From Treponema sp. (GTDB lineage Bacteria; Spirochaetota; Spirochaetia; Treponematales; Breznakiellaceae), in contig JAISGE010000039.1 of the NCBI GenBank assembly GCA_031263265.1, positions 1 through 8,445 on the forward strand: a stretch of DNA of 8,445 nt, written 5' to 3'. The notes beneath the pieces are model-generated. The model worked only from the letters and a program-made list of their open reading frames with translations, was not told the DNA's origin and searched no databases. Of this stretch, positions 1 through 6,207 are shown piece by piece. Numbering within the stretch: the stretch's first letter is position 1; every line of letters starts with the position of its first letter. The position numbers were made by a program, and so were the translations under genes.

Positions 1-362
1 TGAAAATATAAGTGACACGCCTTTCTATAGAGCGGAGGCTCAACTAATGGAGAAGTGGCGCATGCCCACATAAAATGGGTACCTTCAAAAGTATTGCAGA
101 GATATACAATAAACTCCCCGAATGGCCTGCTTTCATTGGCAAATTCATCAGGACGCTTTACTGCCGATACCCCCTCATCTATTCCAATTGCCAACATTTC
201 TTCTGAGTCTGAAGAAACAACTATCCTATCAATTTCTTCGACTTGTTTTAATTGCCTAATTTTATGTACCAATAAATTGGTATCACTAAAAGGTAATATG
301 TTTTTATTGGGTAGCCGATTACTATTTTTCTTTACCGGTATTATCGCGGTTAAATCATTCAT
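1..362 (-). CDS. NeuA-like (acylneuraminate-type) cytidylyltransferase, N-terminal part, cut by window edge
   Basis: Reading the minus strand from ATG at 362 gives 120 uninterrupted codons to the window edge, so the C-terminal part is missing. The protein opens with MNDLTAIIPVKKNSNRLPNK, which matches the nucleotide-binding loop of the CMP-sugar synthetases (CTP_transf_3 family; the family pattern is roughly AIIPARxGSKRLPNKN). It continues with IVVSSDSEEMLAIG (about residues 48-61), KRPDEFANE (about 71-79) and WACATSPLVEPP (about 102-113), all in the order and spacing of NeuA/PseF-type enzymes. Such enzymes activate a nonulosonic acid (sialic, legionaminic, pseudaminic) or Kdo-like sugar with CTP in the cytoplasm for surface glycans. 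The substrate cannot be told from this fragment. The first Arg of the usual loop is Lys here. An AGAGG ribosome site lies 7 bases before the ATG. The gene is AT-rich and points away from the rbfA cluster, which suggests a separate, perhaps acquired, glycan locus. Confidence 0.85.
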   Translation of the reverse strand, partial: MNDLTAIIPVKKNSNRLPNKNILPFSDTNLLVHKIRQLKQVEEIDRIVVSSDSEEMLAIGIDEGVSAVKRPDEFANESRPFGEFIVYLCNTFEGTHFMWACATSPLVEPPLYRKACHLYF

Positions 363-369
363 TATTATA

Positions 370-376
370 CCTCTCT
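370..376 (-). promoter_or_regulatory. Ribosome binding site of the NeuA-like gene
   Basis: On the minus strand this reads AGAGAGG, ending 7 bases before the ATG at 362-360. It is the only good purine-rich site near the N-terminal motif, and it fixes the start of the cytidylyltransferase, whose loop motif begins a few residues later as expected. Confidence 0.6.
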
Positions 377-570
377 GACTTAGCTATAGGAGCTATTGCT
401 TTCACACTCTCTTGTAAATACTATCACTACTGTCCGATTTAATCATAAAATCAACCAAAGAAAAATTGAGAAAAAGTAATTTTTGATTGAGGATATTGAA
501 TATACCGATATTATAGAATTTCTCTTTTTGTAATATACAAACAGAAACACTACTTCTACATAAATTGTAC

Positions 571-588
571 GATAGCTATACAGCTATC
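571..588. repeat. Small perfect hairpin, 7-bp arms
   Basis: GATAGCT (571-577) and AGCTATC (582-588) are exact inverted copies around a 4-base loop. There is no T run on either side, so it does not look like a standard terminator. It lies upstream of the NeuA-like gene and could be an operator, but no regulator is visible. Confidence 0.4.
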
Positions 589-623
589 AACAAAAGAATA
601 ACATAACTACCGTATACACCCTT

Positions 624-739
624 GTGAGCCGTAACATCATCAATTGTGTATATCGGACGCTGTAGTAGACATCCACGCTATAGGCATAATTCGTTCGAAA
701 AAATGTCTACTACAGTCTTCGTATTGATGATACGGTCAC
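624..739. repeat. 116-bp imperfect palindrome with perfect 13-bp core arms
   Basis: CTGTAGTAGACAT (660-672) is repeated exactly in inverted form as ATGTCTACTACAG (703-715) around a 30-base centre. Matching continues outwards with gaps: TCATCAAT (637-644) pairs with ATTGATGA (723-730), CCGTA (629-633) with TACGG (731-735), and GTGA (624-627) with TCAC (736-739). Such a structure resembles a miniature inverted-repeat element or a worn insertion-sequence end pair, but I see no target-site duplication in the flanks and cannot name a family. It has no adjacent T run and no transcript visibly ends here, so a terminator is unlikely. Confidence 0.7.
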
Positions 740-794
740 CCATGAGAAAACACAAAAACAATCTATGTTATGTATTACTATACTATTTTTTATT

Positions 795-810
795 GGGGGG
801 GGGGGGGGGG
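795..810. repeat. Homopolymeric G tract, 16 bases
   Basis: Sixteen consecutive G, preceded by an AT-rich stretch with a -10-like TATACT at 779-784. Long G runs are prone to slipped-strand length change, and in Treponema pallidum poly-G runs near promoters are a known means of altering expression. The tract lies 350 bases before rbfA and about 430 bases behind the start of the NeuA-like gene, so it is not obviously placed to switch either one. The exact count may vary between cells or with sequencing method. Confidence 0.9.
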
Positions 811-1123
811 TCAATTCATTGTAACATAAGGACTTACAAGCTATTTTCACAACAATAATACTACCTTTTTATAACAACGTACCGCTGTTTTTTATGCACT
901 GCATCATACCCCGTATCAGAGCCGGTTCATCTGCAGCCCAGGTGCTTACGAACTTTCTTCAAGATCCGTAAAACCGCTTGTATTGATCTATAGCACATTC
1001 GTTTTTGTTTGTCTAGGGCATTTTCAAATTTTTCTGTAAAATAAAAAAATAACAAGGCCTTTATCTGCAAAAATGACCCCCTTCCTGGAGAAATGCCATA
1101 GGGAACAGTCCCCAATACCCCCT

Positions 1124-1134
1124 TATATATTTTT
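1124..1134 (+). promoter_or_regulatory. Possible -10 region of the rbfA cluster promoter
   Basis: TATATATTTTT lies about 25-35 bases before the rbfA ATG and contains TATATA/TATATT, near the -10 consensus. No matching -35 box is present at 16-18 bases upstream. Since no upstream gene runs into rbfA, a promoter is needed in this area. This is the best candidate but it is weak. Confidence 0.25.
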
Positions 1135-1159
1135 GCTTAGGGTGCTACACTAGGCCAAC

Positions 1160-1537
1160 ATGTCGGAATACAGAACTGAACGGGTGGGGCGTCTTATCCA
1201 GGAAAAAATCGGCGCCCTCATTGTGGAAGGTAAAATCAAAGATCCCCGGGTGCATCCTTTTCTTTCGATTACCAGGGTCTCGGTGTCCAGGGATTTTGCC
1301 TGGGCTGAGGTGTACGTCTCAAACTGCAAGCCCCACGGAGACCTGGTCAAGGGAGTCGCAGGACTGCAAAGCGCCGCAGGGTTTATCCAGAGTCAACTTG
1401 CAGGGCAGATGCATATACGCCAAACCCCCCGGCTCCGCTTCCATGAGGATGCGAGTATCAGGGAAGGGTTTGGCTTAATCAAGAAGCTCGAAGATCTCCA
1501 ACGTACTGAGGCTATGGATCGCCATGAGGAGGACTAA
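1160..1537 (+). CDS. rbfA: Ribosome-binding factor A
   Basis: 125 residues, the usual RbfA size. The protein is a single KH-like domain that binds the immature 30S subunit and helps 16S rRNA 5' end processing and cold adaptation. Family landmarks are visible: the opening RTERVGRLIQEKIGALI helix (about residues 5-21), KDPRV (27-31), the strand ITRVSVSRDFAWAEVYVS (37-54), the AGLQSAAGFIQSQL helix, and the end motif RQTPRLRFHEDASI (about 87-100). The ATG at 1160 has only a weak AGG site 5 bases upstream, but the N-terminus fits the family and no better start is seen. It is the first gene of the plus-strand cluster. The stop codon lies inside the truB start region, giving a 14-base overlap. Its common upstream neighbour infB is not present. 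Confidence 0.95.
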   Translation: MSEYRTERVGRLIQEKIGALIVEGKIKDPRVHPFLSITRVSVSRDFAWAEVYVSNCKPHGDLVKGVAGLQSAAGFIQSQLAGQMHIRQTPRLRFHEDASIREGFGLIKKLEDLQRTEAMDRHEED

Positions 1538-2480
1538 GTATGGAGCTGGTGATATCTCAGGGTGGCTCTTGCTTAACAAAAGAACGGGCATCACCTCCTT
1601 TGATGCCCTTGAAGGGGTAAAGCAGGCTTTTTCCACTGCCAAGGTCGGTCATACCGGTACCTTGGATAAATTTGCCTCAGGCTTGCTTCTGGTACTGGTG
1701 GGCAGGGCGGTAAAATGTGCTTCCTGGTTTTCCGGGAGTGATAAACAGTATGAAGGCACCATCTGTTTTGGCATGGAAACCGATACCCTTGATCCTGAAG
1801 GAGCGGTAGTGGCAGAAGGGAAGATTCCTTCCTGGGAAGTAATCGAAGCAGTCCTTCCCCAGTTTCGAGGGGATATACTCCAGACCCCGCCTGAGTATTC
1901 CGCGGTTCACGTACAGGGAATACGGTCTTCCCAGCTTGCCCGGATGGGGAAACCTGAGGTGCCGCCTAAACGGCCTGTATCGGTGTATGCCCTGGAACTC
2001 AGGGGCTACGCAGTTTCCCGTACAGGGGCTTGTTCTCATGCCCAAATCCGGGTGCACTGCTCAAAAGGTACGTATATCCGCGCTCTGGCTCGGGATATTG
2101 CCCGGGCAGCGGGATCTCGGGGACATCTCACGGCTTTGCATCGTACCTGGATTGCAGGTTTGCAGGTCTCTCAGGGACTTGATGGGGCGGATCCCCTGCT
2201 TTCCCAGGCGTTGCGGCCTCTGGACCAATCGATCCTGGAAGCCCTGGGAATTCCCTATTTTGTGGTGAACCCTGAAGCGGTCTTGCCCTTGATCCACGGT
2301 AAACCCTTGGATCCTCTTGTTGACAAGGCTACCCTGCACTGCCCTCCTCAGACGGGATCTCCCGTTCCCTATGCCGGGGTTTGCAGTGAAGCTGGGGACT
2401 TGCTTGGCATTATAAAAGAAAAAGAAAAAATAGAAACGAAAACCTCCTGGGCTTATGGATATGTCTATGCGCGTCCTTGA
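1524..2480 (+). CDS. truB: tRNA pseudouridine(55) synthase TruB
   Basis: 318 residues. TruB isomerises U55 to pseudouridine in the T-loop of tRNAs. Visible landmarks: GWLLLNKRTGITS (13-25), catalytic motif GHTGTLDKFASGLL (42-55) with Asp48, KQYEG with Tyr76, GTICFGMETDTLDPEG (78-93), the substrate-site region QTPPEYSAVHVQG (120-132), CSKGTYIRALARDI (179-192), and a C-terminal PUA-like tail of about 75 residues. Asp48 and Tyr76 fall at the same numbers as in the E. coli enzyme. The residue after the catalytic Asp is Lys rather than the common Pro. The ATG at 1524 overlaps the end of rbfA by 14 bases, and the GAGG at 1508-1511 is distant, so translation is probably coupled. The end overlaps ribF by 26 bases. 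An A-rich run near 2416-2440 encodes a KEKEKIE segment. Confidence 0.95.
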   Translation: MRRTKYGAGDISGWLLLNKRTGITSFDALEGVKQAFSTAKVGHTGTLDKFASGLLLVLVGRAVKCASWFSGSDKQYEGTICFGMETDTLDPEGAVVAEGKIPSWEVIEAVLPQFRGDILQTPPEYSAVHVQGIRSSQLARMGKPEVPPKRPVSVYALELRGYAVSRTGACSHAQIRVHCSKGTYIRALARDIARAAGSRGHLTALHRTWIAGLQVSQGLDGADPLLSQALRPLDQSILEALGIPYFVVNPEAVLPLIHGKPLDPLVDKATLHCPPQTGSPVPYAGVCSEAGDLLGIIKEKEKIETKTSWAYGYVYARP

Positions 2481-3255
2481 CTGGCAGGGATTGGTAGGAG
2501 GGACGCCAGGTATCCATGAAGAGACCGCCATGACCATTGGGGTTTTTGATGGGGTACATCGGGGACACCAAGCATTGATAAGCAAAGTTGTCCAGCAGGG
2601 CCTCATGCCTACGGTGATTACCTTTCGGCAGAGTCCTAAGCGAATCCTAAACCCCCAAACCTATAGGGGGGATATTGTCAGCCTTTCCCAGAAGCTGGCC
2701 ATCTTTGAAGCCTTGGGGGTTTTACAGACAATTCTCATTGACTTTTCAGGAAATTTCAGTACACTAAAAGGACAGGAATTTATGGAGGTCTTGATAGCCC
2801 GGGGGAAGCTTGCGTATTTGGCCATTGGGAGTAATTTTCGTTGTGGATACCGGCTTGATACAGATGCAGCGTGTATCAGCACGATGAATGCAGCGCGGGG
2901 GATCACGACTGAGGTGGTTCAACCGGTGGAAGAAGGGGCTTTACCGATAAGCTCAAGCAGTATCCGCGCTGCCATAGGAGCCGGGGATTTTGCCCGGGCC
3001 CGGGCAGCCCTAGGCAAGAATGTGGCCATAGATCTGAAGGGTATAGTCCCCACGCCTGGGGCAGGAGGCTTGTTTTTTGACCTTGCCTCATCCTACCGGG
3101 TTCTTCCCCCTGAAGGCCAATACAAGGTTATCCTATACCCGCAGGGGGAAACCCATGCAGGAACCGTCGTAGACATTTCCATTAGCGCGGGAAAGATTTT
3201 TATCCCTTCAAATGGTACGTTGCATATAGGATATATTGAATTTGTAACACTATAA
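2455..3255 (+). CDS. ribF: RibF-type FAD synthetase with reduced or degenerate riboflavin kinase domain
   Basis: 266 residues against about 300-315 for typical bifunctional RibF. The N-terminal FMN adenylyltransferase half is well kept: GVFDGVHRGH (29-38) with the nucleotidyltransferase HxGH, TFRQSPKRIL (56-65), the GSNFRCGY region (125-132) and ISSSSIRAAIGAGD (165-178), followed by AALGKN. The C-terminal half (about 190-266) keeps the outline of the kinase barrel (KGIVPTPGAGG, then LPPEGQYKVIL), but the ATP/Mg motif GxPTAN is replaced by GLFFDLAS, and no EvHxxDF-like catalytic Glu segment is visible. FAD synthesis from FMN is therefore likely, while riboflavin phosphorylation is doubtful; this is inference. 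The start is uncertain among ATG codons at 2455, 2461 and 2467; all lie inside truB. Confidence 0.85.
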   Translation: MDMSMRVLDWQGLVGGTPGIHEETAMTIGVFDGVHRGHQALISKVVQQGLMPTVITFRQSPKRILNPQTYRGDIVSLSQKLAIFEALGVLQTILIDFSGNFSTLKGQEFMEVLIARGKLAYLAIGSNFRCGYRLDTDAACISTMNAARGITTEVVQPVEEGALPISSSSIRAAIGAGDFARARAALGKNVAIDLKGIVPTPGAGGLFFDLASSYRVLPPEGQYKVILYPQGETHAGTVVDISISAGKIFIPSNGTLHIGYIEFVTL

Positions 3256-3271
3256 AAAGCTTATAGTTTTT
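3255..3271 (+). other. Weak hairpin with T run between ribF and rpsO
   Basis: AAAAGCT (3255-3261) can pair with AGTTTTT (3265-3271) across a 3-base loop, with one G-U pair, overlapping the last base of the ribF stop codon. It ends in a run of five T. The stem is AT-rich and probably too weak to stop transcription. It could modulate read-through into rpsO or the rpsO leader, but nothing more can be said. TATAGT at 3262-3267 inside it resembles a -10 box without a well-spaced -35. Confidence 0.25.
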
Positions 3272-3281
3272 GATGGTATTC

Positions 3282-3287
3282 AAGGAG
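3282..3287 (+). promoter_or_regulatory. Strong ribosome binding site of rpsO
   Basis: AAGGAG, 10 bases before the rpsO ATG, is the best Shine-Dalgarno sequence in the window. It fits the high expression needed for a ribosomal protein and confirms the start at 3298. Confidence 0.75.
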
Positions 3288-3297
3288 TGTAATAAAA

Positions 3298-3567
3298 ATG
3301 GCACTAAACAAGGAACAGGTGACTGCTATTGTGCATAAGTTTGGTAAAAATGAGCACGATACCGGTACATCGGAAGTCCAGGTTGCCTTGCTGACTGAGC
3401 GGATAAACCAGCTCACGGAGCATTGCAAACAATTTAAGAAAGACAAATCCAGTCAGCGGGGGTTATTGATTCTGGTCGGTCAGCGCCGGCGTATGTTGAA
3501 ATATGTGCAGCGTACGGATCTCGAAAGGTACCGATCGCTTATTAAGGCGCTGGGACTCCGCAAATAA
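3298..3567 (+). CDS. rpsO: 30S ribosomal protein S15
   Basis: 89 residues, exactly the usual S15 length. S15 is a primary binder of the central domain of 16S rRNA and starts platform assembly. The sequence shows the conserved FGKNEHDTGTSEVQVALLT segment (about 15-33), then INQLTEHCKQFKKDKSSQRGL with the conserved H-x-K...D-x-x-S-x-R-G-L rRNA contact pattern (about 36-56), and the end RRRMLKYVQ...YRSLIKALGLRK. The start at 3298 is supported by AAGGAG 10 bases upstream. It follows ribF after 42 bases and pnp starts 7 bases after its stop, the classic rpsO-pnp pairing. Unlike E. coli, there is no room for an RNase III hairpin between the two genes. Confidence 0.98.
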   Translation: MALNKEQVTAIVHKFGKNEHDTGTSEVQVALLTERINQLTEHCKQFKKDKSSQRGLLILVGQRRRMLKYVQRTDLERYRSLIKALGLRK

Positions 3568-3574
3568 GGAAATT

Positions 3575-5731
3575 ATGGTTCAAAGCGTAACATACAAAAT
3601 AGCCGGAAAAGAATTGATTCTTGAAACAGGCAGAATCGCGAAACAAGCCAATGGCGCGGTCTTTGCCCAATACGCGGGTTCAGCGGTTATCGCCACGGTC
3701 TGTTGTTCAGAAGATGCGGTGGAGGGGCTTGATTATGTCCCGGTAACGGTGGATTACAACGAAAAATACTATGCTGCAGGAAAGATCCCGGGGGGGTTCA
3801 TCAAACGGGAAGGCCGGCCCAAGGACAAGGAAATCCTTGTATCCCGGCTTATAGACCGGCCCATGCGGCCCCTCTTTGAGAAGGGGTTTGGCCGGGAAAT
3901 TCAAGTGGTCCCTACCACGGTATCCACGGATCAGGTCAATCCCCCGGACATCCTGGCCATCATCGCCTCTTCTGCAGCCGTACATCTCTCTGATATTCCC
4001 TTTAATGGTCCTATCGCGGGGGTTCGGGTTTGCCTGGTGCAGGATGAATTGGTGGTTAACCCCACGTATGATCAGATCGAAAAAGCAAGCCTTGAAATCG
4101 TCGTAGCCGGTACCAAAGCGGGGATCACGATGGTGGAAGGGGGAGCTGCGGAAGTAAGCGAGGAACTGATGATCCAGGCCCTGGAAAAGGCCCAGGAAGT
4201 GATCATTGAACTGTGTGCCTTGCAAGAGCAGCTCCGGGGACTTGTAGGAAAAGAAAAACTTCCCCTGAACGAGAATACCCTCGTATTGGAAAACCAGGAG
4301 CGTATCCGCAGTCTAGCCTATCCTCGCTTGGAAAGGGCCTGTTTTCTCAAGGGCAAACAGGAACGCCACGAGGCTATCCATCAGGTTAAACAGGAGCTTA
4401 AGGAGGAATATGCAGAACAACTCGCGGATGAAGCTCAGAAAAAACGGTTTGATGCGCTCTTTGAAGAGATGGAATATACGATTCTCCGTTCTGCTATTCT
4501 GGATAAAGGACTGCGGGTGGATGGGCGAGGAACCGAAGACATTCGAGATATACGCTGCGAAGTAGGGATTCTCAAGCGAACCCACGGATCCGCGCTTTTT
4601 ACCCGGGGTGAAACCCAGGCCCTGGTGGTTACCACCTTAGGTACGGTTTTTGATGAACAGGTCTACGATGACATTGAGGGGGATAAGCGGGAAAATTTCA
4701 TCCTTCATTATAATTTCCCTCCCTATTCGGTTGGTGAAGTGGGCCGTTTGGGCACAGGCCGCCGGGAAATAGGCCATGGAAACCTAGCTCGGCGTTCTCT
4801 TGAACCCATGATTCCCTCCAAAGAGGTGTTCCCCTATACGGTACGGGTGGTTTCGGAGATCATGGAATCCAATGGTTCATCCTCAATGGCCTCGGTCTGT
4901 GGAGGGACCCTCGCGCTACTCCATGCAGGGGTTCCCATGAAGAAACCTGTGGCAGGTATTGCTATGGGGCTTATCACCGAAGGAGACCGCTATGCTGTGC
5001 TTTCAGACATTCTCGGCGAAGAAGATCACCTGGGGGACATGGACTTTAAGGTGGCTGGTACCGAGAAGGGAATCACCGGCTTCCAGATGGACATTAAGAT
5101 CGCCGGGGTAAGTCTTGAGATCATGCAGAAGGCCCTGGATCAGGCCAAGCAGGGCAGGTTCCATATCCTCAAGTGTATGCAGGAGACCATCAGCAAGCCC
5201 ACCGCACAGATCAGCGAATATGCCCCCAAGATCGTAAACCTCAAGATCGAGGTGGATAAGATCGGCGCGCTCATTGGTCCAGGAGGCAAAAATGTCAAAG
5301 CCCTCTGTGAACAATACGGGGTCAGCATCAATACGGAAAATGATGGAACCGTTACGATTTATGGAAAAAATGCGTCTTCTGCAGAAGAGGCCAAGGCTGC
5401 GGTCTTAGGCATTGTATCAGACCCAGAAGCGGGAAAAATTTACCGCGGTACCGTGAAACGGATCATGGACTACGGCGCATTTGTGGAGATTCTCCCGGGC
5501 AAGGAAGGCTTGGTGCATATTTCTAAGTTGTCCCGGCAGCGTATCATAGCAGTTACGGATGTGCTCAAAGAAGGACAGGAAATCCCGGTCAAACTCCTGG
5601 AAGTGGATAAGATGGGACGATTGAACCTTTCCTATATCGACGCCATTGATCCTACCGGAGAGGAAAGTCCCCATAAAGACGAGCATCGCCGGGAGTCAAG
5701 TCATCGGGACGAGCGGAGCCGCCGCCGTTAA
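3575..5731 (+). CDS. pnp: Polyribonucleotide nucleotidyltransferase (PNPase)
   Basis: 718 residues from the ATG at 3575, which has AAGGA (3566-3570) just before it, overlapping the rpsO stop. The open frame reaches back to an ATG at 3503, but those extra 24 residues lie inside rpsO and have no family match. PNPase is a trimer that degrades RNA 3' to 5' with phosphate. Order of domains: RNase PH core 1 with the RPKDKEILVSRLIDRPMRPLF region, helical linker, RNase PH core 2, KH with IGPGGKN (about 567-573), and S1 (about 620-690; GTVKRIMDYGAFVEILPGKEGLVHISKL region). Core 2 carries EEDHLGDMDFKVAGT, with Asp484 and Asp490 matching the catalytic pair Asp486/Asp492 of E. coli. The protein ends in a short His/Arg/Asp/Glu-rich tail with two similar blocks (SPHKDEHRRE, SSHRDERSRR), probably disordered and possibly RNA-binding. 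Confidence 0.97.
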   Translation: MVQSVTYKIAGKELILETGRIAKQANGAVFAQYAGSAVIATVCCSEDAVEGLDYVPVTVDYNEKYYAAGKIPGGFIKREGRPKDKEILVSRLIDRPMRPLFEKGFGREIQVVPTTVSTDQVNPPDILAIIASSAAVHLSDIPFNGPIAGVRVCLVQDELVVNPTYDQIEKASLEIVVAGTKAGITMVEGGAAEVSEELMIQALEKAQEVIIELCALQEQLRGLVGKEKLPLNENTLVLENQERIRSLAYPRLERACFLKGKQERHEAIHQVKQELKEEYAEQLADEAQKKRFDALFEEMEYTILRSAILDKGLRVDGRGTEDIRDIRCEVGILKRTHGSALFTRGETQALVVTTLGTVFDEQVYDDIEGDKRENFILHYNFPPYSVGEVGRLGTGRREIGHGNLARRSLEPMIPSKEVFPYTVRVVSEIMESNGSSSMASVCGGTLALLHAGVPMKKPVAGIAMGLITEGDRYAVLSDILGEEDHLGDMDFKVAGTEKGITGFQMDIKIAGVSLEIMQKALDQAKQGRFHILKCMQETISKPTAQISEYAPKIVNLKIEVDKIGALIGPGGKNVKALCEQYGVSINTENDGTVTIYGKNASSAEEAKAAVLGIVSDPEAGKIYRGTVKRIMDYGAFVEILPGKEGLVHISKLSRQRIIAVTDVLKEGQEIPVKLLEVDKMGRLNLSYIDAIDPTGEESPHKDEHRRESSHRDERSRRR

Positions 5732-5734
5732 TGT

Positions 5735-6184
5735 ATGGCAAGTCCTGATCTCGTAATACCCGTACATACCCAAGAACCAGATATCAGGCTTCCCCAGTAT
5801 GCGACAGTGGGAGCTGCGGGTATGGATATTCGTGCCTTTCTCAAGGAAGGGGTATGTATTGCCCCTTTAGAGCGGGTACGGATTCCTACGGGACTCATCT
5901 TTGAGATTCCTCCAGGGTATGAAGCCCAGGTCAGACCTCGTTCAGGTTTGGCCTGGCAGCATGGCATCACGGTTTTAAATGCACCGGGAACCATTGATTC
6001 TGATTACCGGGGAGCCTTAGAAATCATGTTAATCAACCTTGGAACCAAGTCCTTCACGATCCACCCCGGAGACCGGATAGCCCAGTTGGTCATTGCCCCG
6101 GTAAGCAGGGCCGTGCTTGCTGAAACCAGTTCAGTAGCTCCGAGTATTCGAGGAACAGGAGGATTTGGATCAACCGGAGTGTAA
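5735..6184 (+). CDS. dut: Deoxyuridine 5'-triphosphate nucleotidohydrolase (dUTPase)
   Basis: 149 residues, typical of the homotrimeric dUTPases that split dUTP into dUMP and pyrophosphate, keeping uracil out of DNA and supplying dUMP for thymidylate. All five motifs are visible: I ATVGAAGMDIRA (23-34), II RPRSGLAWQHGI (67-78), III NAPGTIDSDYRG (82-93) with the conserved Asp and specificity Tyr, IV IHPGDRIAQLV (109-119) and V RGTGGFGSTG (139-148), which closes over the active site. The start at 5735 is 3 bases after the pnp stop. An ATG at 5731 overlaps the pnp stop but is in another frame. No strong ribosome site is seen, so translation is probably coupled to pnp. The full set of motifs suggests an active enzyme. 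Confidence 0.97.
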   Translation: MASPDLVIPVHTQEPDIRLPQYATVGAAGMDIRAFLKEGVCIAPLERVRIPTGLIFEIPPGYEAQVRPRSGLAWQHGITVLNAPGTIDSDYRGALEIMLINLGTKSFTIHPGDRIAQLVIAPVSRAVLAETSSVAPSIRGTGGFGSTGV

Positions 6185-6207
6185 GCCACCGTTCTATATC
6201 TTGGACC

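Larger units (their letters stand above)
363..1159. other. AT-rich gene-free stretch between the divergent NeuA-like gene and rbfA
   Basis: About 800 bases without a convincing gene. Short open frames at 646-858 (plus) and 927-1115 (minus) have no recognisable motifs; the first contains the palindrome and the G tract. The stretch must hold the promoters of both flanking, divergent transcripts. A weak extended -10-like element for the minus-strand gene (TGATAGTAT, plus positions 418-426) and an AT-rich TATATATTTTT at 1124-1134 before rbfA are visible, neither with a good -35 box. A 116-bp imperfect palindrome (624-739), a 16-base G run (795-810) and small AT-rich hairpins occur here. No end of infB, no tRNA and no intact transposase is seen. 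Base composition shifts to the GC-richer style of the right-hand genes at roughly 1080-1160. Confidence 0.7.

Noticed and set aside
55..378. Plus-strand open frame of 107 codons
   Set aside because: It is the antisense shadow of the NeuA-like gene, whose minus-strand translation carries clear family motifs; the plus-strand peptide has none.
451..490. AT-rich imperfect hairpin (AAAAATT 461-467 with AATTTTT 478-484)
   Set aside because: Short A/T arms with a 10-base loop are expected by chance in DNA this AT-rich, and it is not placed like a terminator.
646..858. Plus-strand open frame of 70 codons spanning the palindrome and G run
   Set aside because: The peptide has no recognisable motif and includes a poly-Gly stretch made by the G tract. 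Most of it lies in repeat structure, and no ribosome site precedes it.
1101..1112. GGGA...TCCC mini-palindrome before rbfA
   Set aside because: Only 4-bp arms; too short to call an operator or terminator.
927..1115. Minus-strand open frame of 62 codons, possible worn transposase end
   Set aside because: The peptide is basic and vaguely transposase-like (ILKKVRKHLG), but no family motif can be named, so it is left unassigned.
2061..2606. Minus-strand open frame of 181 codons opposite truB/ribF
   Set aside because: It is antisense to two well-supported genes, with no family motif; the composition allows long chance frames.
3503..3574. Longer PNPase start at ATG 3503
   Set aside because: The 24 extra residues lie inside rpsO and are unlike PNPase N-termini; ATG 3575 has a ribosome site and begins with the family sequence.
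3707..4225. Minus-strand open frame of 172 codons inside pnp
   Set aside because: It is a shadow of the PNPase gene with no recognisable domain.
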